Positions 54,701 through 64,000 of a stretch of DNA of 64,000 nt are shown one piece after another; position 1 is the stretch's first letter; every line of letters starts with the position of its first letter. The position numbers and the translations under genes were made by a program. Below the pieces are notes generated by a model, which did not search any database, was not told where the DNA came from, and was given only the letters and a program-made list of their open reading frames with translations. The DNA lies in assembly GCA_018806985.1 (NCBI GenBank), contig JADANN010000439.1, positions 689,501-753,500 of the forward strand, read 5' to 3'. The DNA comes from Angiostrongylus vasorum. Taxonomy: Eukaryota; Nematoda; Chromadorea; Rhabditida; Metastrongylidae.

Positions 54701-57700
54701 ATGCCACTCAAAGTGGGAATCATTGGTGGATCTGGTCTTGAAGATCCGCAATTTTTCAAGGATGCCAAAGAAGTGCAAGTGACTACACCATACGGAAACC
54801 CCAGTGATAGTTTTATAGAAGGTCGGCTAGTTTTTTCATAACACTTTCTTTTCTTAGACATACTGCGTAAGGTGAATCAACGACCTCAGGTTTTCCTTCC
54901 TAATTGGAGGTAGGAAACTGTTCGCATTGAGCGGTTTATGAATAAAGCCACCATATTTGCAAGATTTGTCAGAACAACAATCGTGTTTGTCGATTATGGA
55001 TTGTATTACTGTTACATAGGGCACGAACAAGTACTGTAAGGTCGTAGATCTACAAACATTCTTCACTAATAGTAATGCCAATTTCCGGTATTCCATATTC
55101 AGTTTGTGAAGAAGCGCCTCCACAGTAAGGTTTTTTATAGGTTTAAATACGAATGAGAGAAAAGCGGAACGAAAGACCCGCATGGTGTGGTGGTGAACAC
55201 AGACCCCGGAAAGGGTAATAGCGTGTTCGATCCCCACCGCAAACACTAACGGTCCGGGGTTTTGCAAATATCTCAGAATCATTGTAGTTGTACTTTCACA
55301 TCATACCCTTCCGTGAAAAAAGAATAGGCAGTAAATAAAAAATGTGGCCTCCACAATTTTTAAAAACTTGTTCCAACCAAACAGTTCCGATTGGTGATAC
55401 AATCATGATTTTGATTGGTCACCCAAATCCCAGGGTTTTGTAGAAGCTGGAGGGTTTCTCATGGATGAGCTATAGTTGTGAGTCAAATAACACCGGTTCT
55501 AAACAAAATTTGTCGAAGTTGATGATGTGGATGATGTCCAGTGAGTTTTTCAGTGCGGGAAAATAATGGAAAATACATGACATAGAGTCCGCCTTTGCGC
55601 ATGTGATTTAGAAACTTTTTTTTAGGATAGCCTTTCCAGCTGCTAGTAAGTGGTCACATACATGTGTGTTTGAGCTTTATCGTAAAGAATAGAGAAAGCA
55701 GCAGCCATCTCCATGGCAGCTTATCCATGGATGTATACATATGTATATATGTATATATAACATGTACATATGTGCATGCAATATTCATTTTTCCATCCAG
55801 TATCCTACATACGTATGTATATATGTGTACATATGTTAGGTTGTCCAGAAATAAATGAGCGTTTTTAACCATACTTTTTGAAATATCATAACTTGCTTCA
55901 AACAAAACTTTATTAACCAAAACAAAAAACCTTCTGAATCCACGTGTTTTTGCCAATGAGAAATAAGTTTGTTTAACCCACTTGCATAAAATTCTGGAAG
56001 CGATGAATTTGTTAAAGGCATTTGTTGCGTCATCGTGCTTGGTGAAGTATATCTCGCGCAGGAAGTTGTCAACATGCTTGAAGAAGTGGTAGTCGGTAGG
56101 CGAGAGGTCTGGTGAATATGGCGGTTGAGACAAAGTTTCGCAGCCCAATTCGTTCAACTTCTGCAGCGCTGATTCTGCAACGTAAGGCCTGGAGTTGTCG
56201 TGGAGAAGGATTGGTCGTGCCTGGAATCAAAAAGCTATGATGAATCGGCCTGGCTTCAAACCACCAAACAGTCGCCATAACTTTTTTTGGTGCAATTTCG
56301 GCTTTAGGAAGTGCTGTGGAGCCTGATCACAATCCAGCCACTGACCTCTACGTCGCCGGTTGTCTCACAGAATCCGCTTGTCGTCGCACTTCACATTTCG
56401 ATCAAGAAAAGGGTCGTTTTTGTTGCGCAGAATAAGAGCAGACATGCCATCGTAACGGCGATTTTTTTTAATTATCGTTTAATTCGTGTCGGAACCCACT
56501 TGTCGACTTTTTTTTCTATCCTATGCGATTCAAATGGGTGGAAATTGTTCCTGTGCTTACACCAAGCTGTTTTGCAAGCTCTCTAACAGTTGTTCGCGTG
56601 TTTGCTTCCACTAGTGCTTTCAATTCGTCGTCGTCAAGTTCACTGGGATGTTCGCGGCCTTCCTTATCTTCGAGGTCGAAATCACTAAATCAGGATTTCC
56701 GGAACCATGTTCGCACTGTGGATTCACCAACACTACCTTTACCCCGAACTTCATTAATGTTTCGAGCCGTCTTTGCTGCATTACTACCGAGTTGAAACTC
56801 ATAAAATAAAATTTGACAAAGATTCGTTTTTAAAATCTAAAACTGCAAAGCTCAAAATTGGCAAAAAAGCCTAATTTTTGAAAAATACATAAAAATTCGA
56901 TTAGAAAGAGCATAAAGTCAGCTTTCTAAGATATATATAATATTGCAAGGTATAAAGGGTATTTTGTTGGTTAAAAATACATTAAGACAACAAATTTTAA
57001 AACGCTCCTTTATTTCTGAACAACCCAATATATAATATAGTTGGTTATATGGGGTACATAGTGTATATATAAGATGGTTTTCATTCCCAGACAGTTCCCA
57101 GTGCGCCCGGCCACATCAATACCACCATTAGTACCCAAGATTCTTGCAGGGTTCATTCTCAAATGGAGAATGACTGGTTTCACCAAGACGGCCTAAACGC
57201 AGAGCGTATATCGGCAGGGTAGAGAAGCTGAAACTATCTCCTGCTGCCAGTCGTTCCTCCAGGAAACTGTTCCTGTGCTGGAAGAACAGCAATGAGTGGT
57301 AGGATGATTGTCGCTTCGAATACTGCAGTAGTGTGGAGTTCATCAGGTCATCATTCTTGGATGGGTGAACCCATGCAGGCGGATGATATCAATGGCGGAA
57401 CATGGTGTCTGAGTTTTTTCTGTCATGTGGCACATATTCATAACCGCATCTTCTTTGGATGCTATCACACCACATCTTCTTCGACGGTGAAGTGTCGAAG
57501 CGACCTACGTTTCAAAGCTTGTGTCATCGGGTACAAAACCCGACTAGTGAGATACATTGGAATTGTATATTGAGCCGTCGTCCGTATGTTGTAGCCAAGC
57601 ACATAGTCGTAATAGATGCTCACTAACATTTCACGTGTGTCCGTTTGCTTCTTGCTCTCTTTATGAGCCAGTTTGTTTTTATAACTAAGTGCAGAAAGGT

Positions 57701-60700
57701 GACAAGCTTTTTAGTTAGCGCAGGAACTATCGGATAGCCTCGCATACTGACACACAATTCGAAGCTAACACATCTTACTGACCGCTTTATTTAGTTCATT
57801 ACTTCTATAGCTCATATCAAATCACCAGATCCTTTCTTTTATAGGAACTATTGGTGATGTACCATGCATCCTACTAGCTCGTCATGGTCGCCAGCACACA
57901 ATAATGCCATCTGATGTGAACTTCCGAGCAAATCTATGGGGAATGCACTCTTTAGGTGTTAAGTCCAAGTTTTCTGTGGATGCTGAAGCAAACAAAAATA
58001 GACCGATAGTTAAATAGATAAATATGTGCACGTATATTCATATTTATATTTATGTATGATCAGGCGCTTCCGTTATAATTGCGTCAATCGCCTGCGGATC
58101 ACTTCAGGAGAATGTGAAACCGGGCGAGCTCGTATTTCCCGACTCCGTCTTTGACAGGACTACTGGACGGAAGAGTACGTTCTTCGATGGAACGAATCCG
58201 GATGCTCCAGGAGTTTGCCATATTCAGATGCATCCTGTTTACAACGAAAAACTTAGGAAGGTAGTATTTGTGTCACATAGTCATTACTGTGTTCTTCGCC
58301 TTAGAAAAAAACGACATTATCCTGTATTTGGTACCGGCTACACAGCTTAGTATGGTATTCAGATTCTTATGGCGACTGCTACTGACTTAAAACTGAAATT
58401 CCACGATGGCGGATTTGGCATCTGCATCGAAGGCCCCAGGTACTCGTCAAGAGCTGAGAGTCGCGTGTTCCGTTCCTGGGGCGCAAGCATCATCAATATG
58501 ACTATGATGCCCGAGGTATCTATTCTATAGGTTGAAATTCTTGTGTTAACAATAACAGTCTCACATATTCTTATGGAGATGTTTCTGGTATTACTAGTGT
58601 TGCCTCGCCAAGGAACTTGGTATTCCCTATGCTACTACGGCGCTGGTCACGGATTACGATTGCTGGAAAGATGATGAGCAGGTCATATCTATCCCTATCG
58701 AAAAACTTACTAATTATTAACTAATTGCTTCCATTAACTTTAGTGTTGTATGAAAGCAGTGTGTTGTCAGTTCAGGTATCTATGGAGTTAGTGATGAGAA
58801 CATTCAAGGAGAATTCTTCTAAAGCAAAAAGCTTGTTCATGGAAGCAATAAAACGGATCGCGAAAGAGGACTGGAAAATAGAAATTCTCACTGCGAAGGT
58901 ATGCCATGTATTCCAAGTTTTTACTAATCGGATGTTTCTCGGACCGAGAAATGCTCGATAAAGAAGACCGAGAGTGCAGGATGTATATAAATATATATAT
59001 ATATATATATAGTATGATGCGTATGAACGAAGATCCGACCGACACTCCGAGCTGCTTTTCGAAGGATTTAAAACTTATGCCAAATTCACCCCAGTTCCTC
59101 AAGCGAGAACAGCAGACCACATTTCCACTTTCGTTAAGGAGTTGCTCGAGAAAAGAAGGAAACTGAGCCTTGATCCTACTGCAACGAACTTAACGCGGCT
59201 AGTAATAGATGTTAGCTGCAAAAGAGCGCAGGAAGATAAACGTCGGTACAGACAAAATAAACTGTTAGAAGCAGCACAAAAAAAACCACCCTGGAGAAAT
59301 GCCGTCGGGACTTTGCGAGTGTGTTTCGCTATCAGCCTTGATGAATGATGGTGGAATCACTATAAGTTTACGCCATTGCATGGAAATAATAACATTAAAG
59401 TTATATGTTAACCTCCATCGTTTCACAGTCCGTAATGGGACCTAAAATCCCCGCTGGATTTGAACCATTTGCAATTTTTCCCTCACAGGTTCGAGTTGCG
59501 ATAGAAAGCATGGAAGGAGGCAAAGCTCTAGGATCTTATAATATCACCACCAACTTGTTTCGAGCTGGAGGCCAGAAATTACTTTAATCTGTTGCAACCC
59601 GTATGAATTACTACCTTTGGAAGAAGAAATTCCTAGAGGACGGTAAGACTTCGCGCACGGTCATCCTTCCAAGGGGTGTCCGAAGAGTCGCAAATATAGT
59701 CTGTTTTACTTGTCGATTGTGCTCTACAACGACGATTATCCTTTCGCGCATACAAAAACTCTGGATTAGGCACAACCAGTTGAGCAAGAACGATTTCGAC
59801 AGGGATTTTGCCACATGGATCACATCAAAACCGTGTCCAGAGTCACAGAAGATTTGTCGGGAATCAAAGAATCAATGAACCACCTGGACCTTAGCGCCGA
59901 CTTTTGTCGGCTATAAACAAGTGTTTGACAGTGTGAAAACGAATGCAATCCTATCAGCGCTCGTCGACCAAGGAGTGGACCCGTCCTACATAAGAACTCT
60001 ATCTAACTGTTATCGGAATTGCACTATGAAGACACAGCTTTTCCATCGACCTCTTACCATACCCACAGGAAAAGGGGTTTGACAAGGTGATCCATTATCG
60101 CCAAAGTTTTTTGTTGTCGCATATCAGTAGATAATGAAGTCACTCGAATAGAACGACAATGGCATACATATTGATGGAAAATTCCTAAAAAGAAAAAAAG
60201 TAAAGCAGCATAGCTCGCATTCTGGCCTGTCAAAGAATCCACCGACCAACTAGTGGACCAAAAACTCTGCGCTCACATTTCCCACTTAAGAATACTACCA
60301 GCGCTCTGCTATGGAGCAGCAGAAATGTAAGCTGATACTTCAACAACGTCCAGATTATTGCACGCCACTTACAGAGTGCTTGAACGATCTCTTCTCAAAT
60401 TTAAGCGACACACGCGAAGCCGACAGGTGGATGAAAAGAATTATAGAGTGGAATCCACGAGGATGAAGGCGTCCACTAGGACAGTTAAGTTGGCCGATTG
60501 TGTTTATAAGTAAAGTGAATCTGCGACACTCGCAGCTGCAGTTGTTTTGCTGATCACGGCATGAAATTAACACCCGCCACCATGCACGACGATCGCGAGA
60601 CAATGAAATGAATGGAAAATTTGCTGAGGTCCGCACAACTTGTGAATACAGGCGTCGGACTGTCCATGTATATAATTCATATCGACGCTGGTATAGACAG

Positions 60701-60871
60701 TTGAGTCTTTTAAAGCACTTTTTTTTTTCGAGATTACAAGCACTGGTGCTTGAACGGAATTTTAGTTCACACCTCCAAAGTCCCATGTTATCAAAGTGAC
60801 CCTTTTAGAAAGCTGCACGAGAAGCCGTCATGGTTGGACCAGAAGTCACAATTCGACACTTGGTTGTTTGA
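54701..60871 (+). CDS. mtap: S-methyl-5'-thioadenosine phosphorylase (MTAP)
   Basis: MTAP cleaves methylthioadenosine with phosphate to adenine and methylthioribose-1-phosphate in the methionine salvage pathway (cytosol/nucleus, trimer in animals). Exons: 54,701-54,821; 57,845-57,955; 58,064-58,260; 58,363-58,515; 58,598-58,681; 58,776-58,898; 60,809-60,871. All phases fit and the product is 283 residues, the same as human MTAP. A TTTCTAG trans-splice-type acceptor lies 14 bp before the ATG. Visible motifs: [11 protein letters not shown] (phosphate loop), [53 protein letters not shown] and the VTDYDCW aspartate of the purine site. Nothing essential is missing. Intron 1 (3.0 kb) holds a SINE-B and a mariner, and intron 6 (1.9 kb) an RTE, yet every exon is intact. 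It converges on TRAPPC1. Confidence 0.97.
55150..55330 (+). repeat. SINE-B in MTAP intron 1
   Basis: AAAGACCCGCATGGTGTGGT, GTGTTCGATCCCCACCGC and GGGGTTTTGCAAATATCTCA blocks in order; the upstream part of the unit is absent. Confidence 0.7.
55735..55835. repeat. ATGTATAT-rich simple repeat
   Basis: Irregular ATGTATAT/GTACATATG repeats next to the mariner terminus. Confidence 0.6.
55836..57028 (-). mobile_element. mariner-family DNA transposon, inactive, in MTAP intron 1
   Basis: Inverted termini TTAGGTTGTCCAGAAATAAA and, at the other end, TTTATTTCTGAACAACCCAA. Length 1.19 kb is typical of mariners. The minus strand encodes transposase parts: an N-terminal helix-turn-helix region, [10 protein letters not shown], and [15 protein letters not shown], which carries the final catalytic aspartate of the DD34D type. 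The frame is broken by stops and shifts, so it is not autonomous. Confidence 0.85.
57030..57844. other. remainder of MTAP intron 1, no firm feature
   Basis: Open frames at 57,128-57,343 (-) and 57,292-57,573 (+) overlap each other; neither has a known domain or clear splice borders. Confidence 0.35.
59015..60672 (+). mobile_element. RTE family 2 LINE, degenerate, in MTAP intron 6
   Basis: Sense orientation: a linker frame ([19 protein letters not shown]), then [20 protein letters not shown] and a [17 protein letters not shown] segment followed by a stop. The 3' end (GCTGAGGTCCGCACAACTTG...CGGACTGTCCATGTA) matches the tail of the copy at 34.89 kb. Parts between are deleted. It lies wholly inside the intron. 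Confidence 0.8.
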
Positions 60872-61227
60872 GCCACCAAGACTTTTAGACGCATTCACTA
60901 TGGAAAGATGCTGGCGTTGTTAATATCAATGCTGCTATGCACTTATTACTTCATTATTCTGTTTACTTGATAATTATAGATGCCATCTTTAACTTATTAG
61001 TTTACATAAAGTATATTTGGCAGCAAAATAAGTATTCAACCTAGACGTGCTTAACAATGACACTCAAGAGCATAAACATTCACGAGGACATGCTATTAAA
61101 TTAGGATCTTCTAATAAAGCTATTTTATACACAACGAAGCGGAGGAATCGGACAACAGTTCAAGAAGAATTGTTGTTTAGAAATAAAAAACTTGACTATT
61201 TCTATTACTACTACATCCGTTTAATTT

Positions 61228-62251
61228 TTACATATAGGATGGGTGAGCACATACGACTTGATCAACTCGGCTGGCGAACAGATCGCTTGTGATCTGTGTG
61301 GAAGTGTCAACCAGAGCATTCTTTATCACAGTATCCACGTAGATCTAAACTATATGAAGAGAATCACAATGTTAACTTCTTATTAACTGCCTTTTGAAAT
61401 TTTTCATGACAGGATATTATGTGTGATACAACCACAATGATGCTGAGATATTTGCAAAACTCCGGACCGCAGGTGTCTGCGGTGGGGAATGAACGTGCTA
61501 TTATTCCTTCCGGGGAGCTAACGCCTTCACCACCACACCATGCAGGTCCTTCGTTTCGCCTCTCTCTCAGCTAGTTTCCTATTAAGCAGTGCCATCGGCA
61601 ATCAACGGTCAACAGGATTGATCTGGTGAGCCCCAATTTCTAACCACACAGGCATACACCTGTGGTCCGGGTTTTGCAAATATCTCAGCATCATTGTGCT
61701 TATATGAAGAGATCTAATGTGTATATTTGGGCGAACGTAGTAAAAATCCACAATTACCTGATACACAGCTCGAAGAAGCTCCGGAATCCCAACTGCGGAT
61801 GGGTCAGTGTTCATCACCATTTTCAGACCTGTCGGGATTTCCATGTAGTTCATCTTATATTTCGATGTCTTGAAATATCGTACTAACTGATTTCTGAACA
61901 TAGTTTAGCACAGTCCAAGAGCAGAGATTTCACAGAAAAGTCTCTACAGTGAAGTCCGAACAAAACAAAACAAAACGAACCCGTCCTTACTAGAAAGTCG
62001 TTCGGCAAAAGAACGAAGCGATAGAAGCATTCCAAACATTAGCTTAAATTCCTGAAAAGATCAAAATGAGTCAGTGGAAAAACAAGTAGGTAACCTGTAA
62101 GAGCTAAGATACACCAGAATTACGACTTTCAGTAGAACTTCCTCGTACTGACCTCACTTTTCTGCATTCCGGATTCCTTCTCCCTCTTCCATTCCTTGTA
62201 AAATATACAAGCACCATCACGATTAAACAAATAGAAATTAAATATTGTCAT
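61228..62251 (-). CDS. trpp-1: TRAPP complex subunit 1 (TRAPPC1/Bet5)
   Basis: TRAPPC1 is a longin-fold subunit of the TRAPP core, the tether and Rab1 exchange factor for ER-to-Golgi vesicles. Exons (minus): 62,153-62,251; 61,981-62,051; 61,758-61,893; 61,228-61,344. Phases are consistent and the product is 140 residues (human 145). An ATTTCAG trans-splice-type acceptor lies 10 bp before the ATG. The start MTIFNFYLFNRDGACIFYKE is the first longin strand pair; EFKLMFGMLLSLRSFAERL is the first helix. YFKTSKYKMNYMEIPTGLKM and VMNTDPSAVGIPELL are the family's most conserved part. The last exon (IYVDTVIKNALVDTS...LFASRVDQVV) completes the fold. A SINE-B sits in intron 3. The stop codon is about 360 bp from that of MTAP on the other strand. 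Confidence 0.95.
61385..61705 (-). repeat. SINE-B (minus) plus a short plus-orientation piece, TRAPPC1 intron 3
   Basis: CACAATGATGCTGAGATATT, ACCACCACACCATGCAGGTC and CTCTCTCAGCTAG run in minus orientation to about 61,635. 61,655-61,700 repeats GTGGTCCGGGTTTTGC and AAATATCTCAGCATCATTG in plus orientation. Confidence 0.7.
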
Positions 62252-62334
62252 AAAAGCGTTCCTGAAATGCGAAATAATGGGACCATCACTAGAAGACCTA
62301 CAAATGTGTCTAAAGTTCCGCTTCAACAGCATTT

Positions 62335-62830
62335 AGTAAGCAAAACTAACAAAAGATTCCTCCCAGTAGCTTAGTACTTAACTACTAAGTAATAATACTA
62401 CTACATACTACTACTACATTATACTATATATGCTTCATAACATACTTAATACCGTAGAACTTATAAAAATCCTGGTAGCATAGACGTCGTTTCGTCCGCA
62501 CTTGCGTACGATAAAGTGTAAATTCCGCCTCGTCGTTGTGTCCGTTACAGACAGCTTCTCTTGGGAGCTGAGTTGACCCCTGATGGATATGCATTCTGGA
62601 TTGTTTCCTGACTCACTAACTAAGGAATCCGTTGTGTAAACAAAATAGTGTACTGTATACACAAAGAAAACACTGATTTTTTAGTACTCAGCTTCGTGAC
62701 TCTTCATTCAATCTTTCATTTACAAGCTGTTTCTGTCAGAATGATAATGGTGTTTACTCGCTTTGCATTCTTGCACTTCTAATATAATGATATGCATTTG
62801 CGAGATGAAGATTTTCTTTGTTTTCAGCCA
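62335..62830. other. TRAPPC1 upstream region, no gene seen
   Basis: Contains a TACTAC-rich stretch at about 62,390-62,425. No exon or element recognised. It may hold the TRAPPC1 promoter. Confidence 0.4.
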
Positions 62831-62831
62831 T

Positions 62832-64000
62832 AACCCCACGGACCTCCCCTCACAAAAGGGTCTCATGCCGGTTAGTCGCGAGGCTACCTGGCGCCTCCCC
62901 AGGTGGCGGATAGGGGGAATAATCGCGGACCAAAACCGACCTTTGCCTTCCTGAGACACAGATGGATCCAGGAAATGGACTCCATGTTTTTTACTGCGCC
63001 GATTTGGCACATACTTTCTGTATCTACGAGGCGTATTCATGCACGCGTGTGTGGATGCGTTCCAGTTTACGCGGATTTTATTCTACGAGTCAGTTAACCC
63101 AAAAAGCCTGCAATCAGGTGACAGGGAAGTATATGGGAGGCGGTTAGGGAGCCATCTCCAACAAATAAGCTCCATGTCCACTCTGGGAGAGCCTGGCAAG
63201 CTACTCGTGAGTATATCCCAGCCACTACGTTAAGAGCCCAGCAAGCTATACGTGGGTATCGAAAGAGTAAACATAGTGAAATAAACGGGCCTCCTTCCAC
63301 TAACCCCGAAAAGAGCCCCCGATTCGCCAGCGTTGGTTAGAACGAGTACGGAGAGGCTGTTAAAATCTAGGACCATCCTAAACTGCCTAAATCGCAAAGA
63401 ACTGAGATGACGATCTGTACCTACAATGCGCGCACCCTTGCATCTGAATAGTCGCTCGAAGACTTGATCATGCAAAGAAGGATACGGTACGACGTTATAG
63501 GACTGGCCCAGACGAGACGATGCTATCCATTCAACGCCGTCTATGACACCGGAGAAGAACTGTTCCTCGGAACATGCGACAGTAGAGGAGTCGGCGGCGT
63601 CGGCGTTCTCGTTAACACGAGTTTGTCCATGAACATAGATTCATTCGAACAACTTACAACCCGAATCGGACGTTTACGGTTAAAAAGATGTGGATCAACA
63701 CCGGCTTTGACAATCTTCTTTTGACAATCGTCTACGCGCCGACATCAAACTATGACGAAGTCGAAGCGTTCTATATGATACATTCTTCAAGGTCATCACT
63801 GGAGATTTCAATGCCAAGACTGGACCAAGAAGAACGTCACATTGGGACTCACGGATTAGAATGGAACGAGTACGGTAAGCCGCTCTCCGAATTTATCATG
63901 CCGACCAAGACCATCCATGGTAACTCGCAATTCTACAAACCCCGCCCTCAGTCCTGGACGTGGGGAGCCCACCAGTGGAGAGTACCATGATGAAATAGAA
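62832..64000 (+). mobile_element. RTE family 1 LINE, 5' part, runs off the window
   Basis: The leader (GGTTAGTCGCGAGGCTACC, TGGATCCAGGAAATGGACTC) is followed near 63,408 by the ORF start, a MTICTYNARTLASES-type endonuclease beginning. Then come RRIRYDVIGLAQTR, GEELFLGTCDSRGVGGVGV, a frame change near 63,690, VYAPTSNYDEVEAF, IGTHGLEWNEYGKPLSEF and [10 protein letters not shown]. It is less decayed than the copy at 2.3 kb. The RT domain, if present, lies beyond position 64,000. Confidence 0.85.

Noticed and set aside
55654..56157. 167-codon minus-strand frame that could be called a gene
   Set aside because: It is the C-terminal half of a mariner transposase inside inverted termini, with a broken N-terminal half.

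Overview
The window looks like chromosomal DNA of a parasitic nematode, most likely a strongylid or hookworm-like worm. The evidence is an SXP/RAL-2 (DUF148) secreted-protein gene, TTTTCAG-type splice and trans-splice acceptors a few bases before start codons, a short TTAGGC-type telomeric repeat, and a dense load of RTE-like retrotransposons, tRNA-derived SINEs, Penelope-like elements and a mariner. This is a eukaryotic genome with many introns: real genes are built from short exons, and nearly all long single reading frames are transposon remnants. The organism call is an inference; no rRNA or mitochondrial marker is present.

Layout. 0-14.4 kb is a transposon graveyard: Penelope-like RT and GIY-YIG fragments, a degenerate RTE and four SINE families. 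14.5-19.9 kb carries an SXP/RAL-2 family gene (+). 20.4-20.8 kb carries a two-exon gene for a 98-residue membrane protein (-). 21.3-26.2 kb is a rearranged cassette. 28.0-31.4 kb is a MARCH-type RING-CH ubiquitin ligase gene (-). It lies head-to-head with ifg-1 (eIF4G, +, 32.9-49.9 kb), which I could resolve into 25 exons. 51.3-52.2 kb is a SINE array. 54.7-60.9 kb is a complete seven-exon MTAP gene (+, 283 residues). It converges on a complete four-exon TRAPPC1 gene (-, 61.2-62.3 kb, 140 residues). The window ends inside a fresh RTE copy.

The most unusual part is 21.3-33.3 kb. The shared 5' region of the MARCH/ifg-1 pair (MARCH exon 1, the intergenic region, ifg-1 exons 1-2 and a tRNA-Thr-like gene) is present twice as about 2.98 kb inverted arms (22,578-25,563 and 30,327-33,307) that are nearly identical. 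In the left copy, ifg-1 exon 2 runs in frame into a reading frame resembling a bunyavirus (phenuivirus-like) nucleoprotein. This is an endogenous viral element sitting behind a duplicated host promoter and start codon. The cassette is enclosed by 393-bp inverted copies of the viral element's 3' end, and a piece of ifg-1 intron 8 is stitched in at one junction.

A second recurrent signal is a set of hammerhead-ribozyme-like motifs (CUGANGA, stem II, GAAAC) inside Penelope-derived terminal or foldback repeats at 2.2, 5.4, 12.7, 12.9, 27.4, 43.0 and 53.4 kb. One of these is in sense orientation inside an ifg-1 intron.

The host genes are housekeeping genes with no shared pathway: translation initiation (ifg-1), methionine salvage (MTAP), ER-Golgi tethering (TRAPPC1) and ubiquitination (MARCH). 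All boundaries of repeats are approximate and were read by eye.
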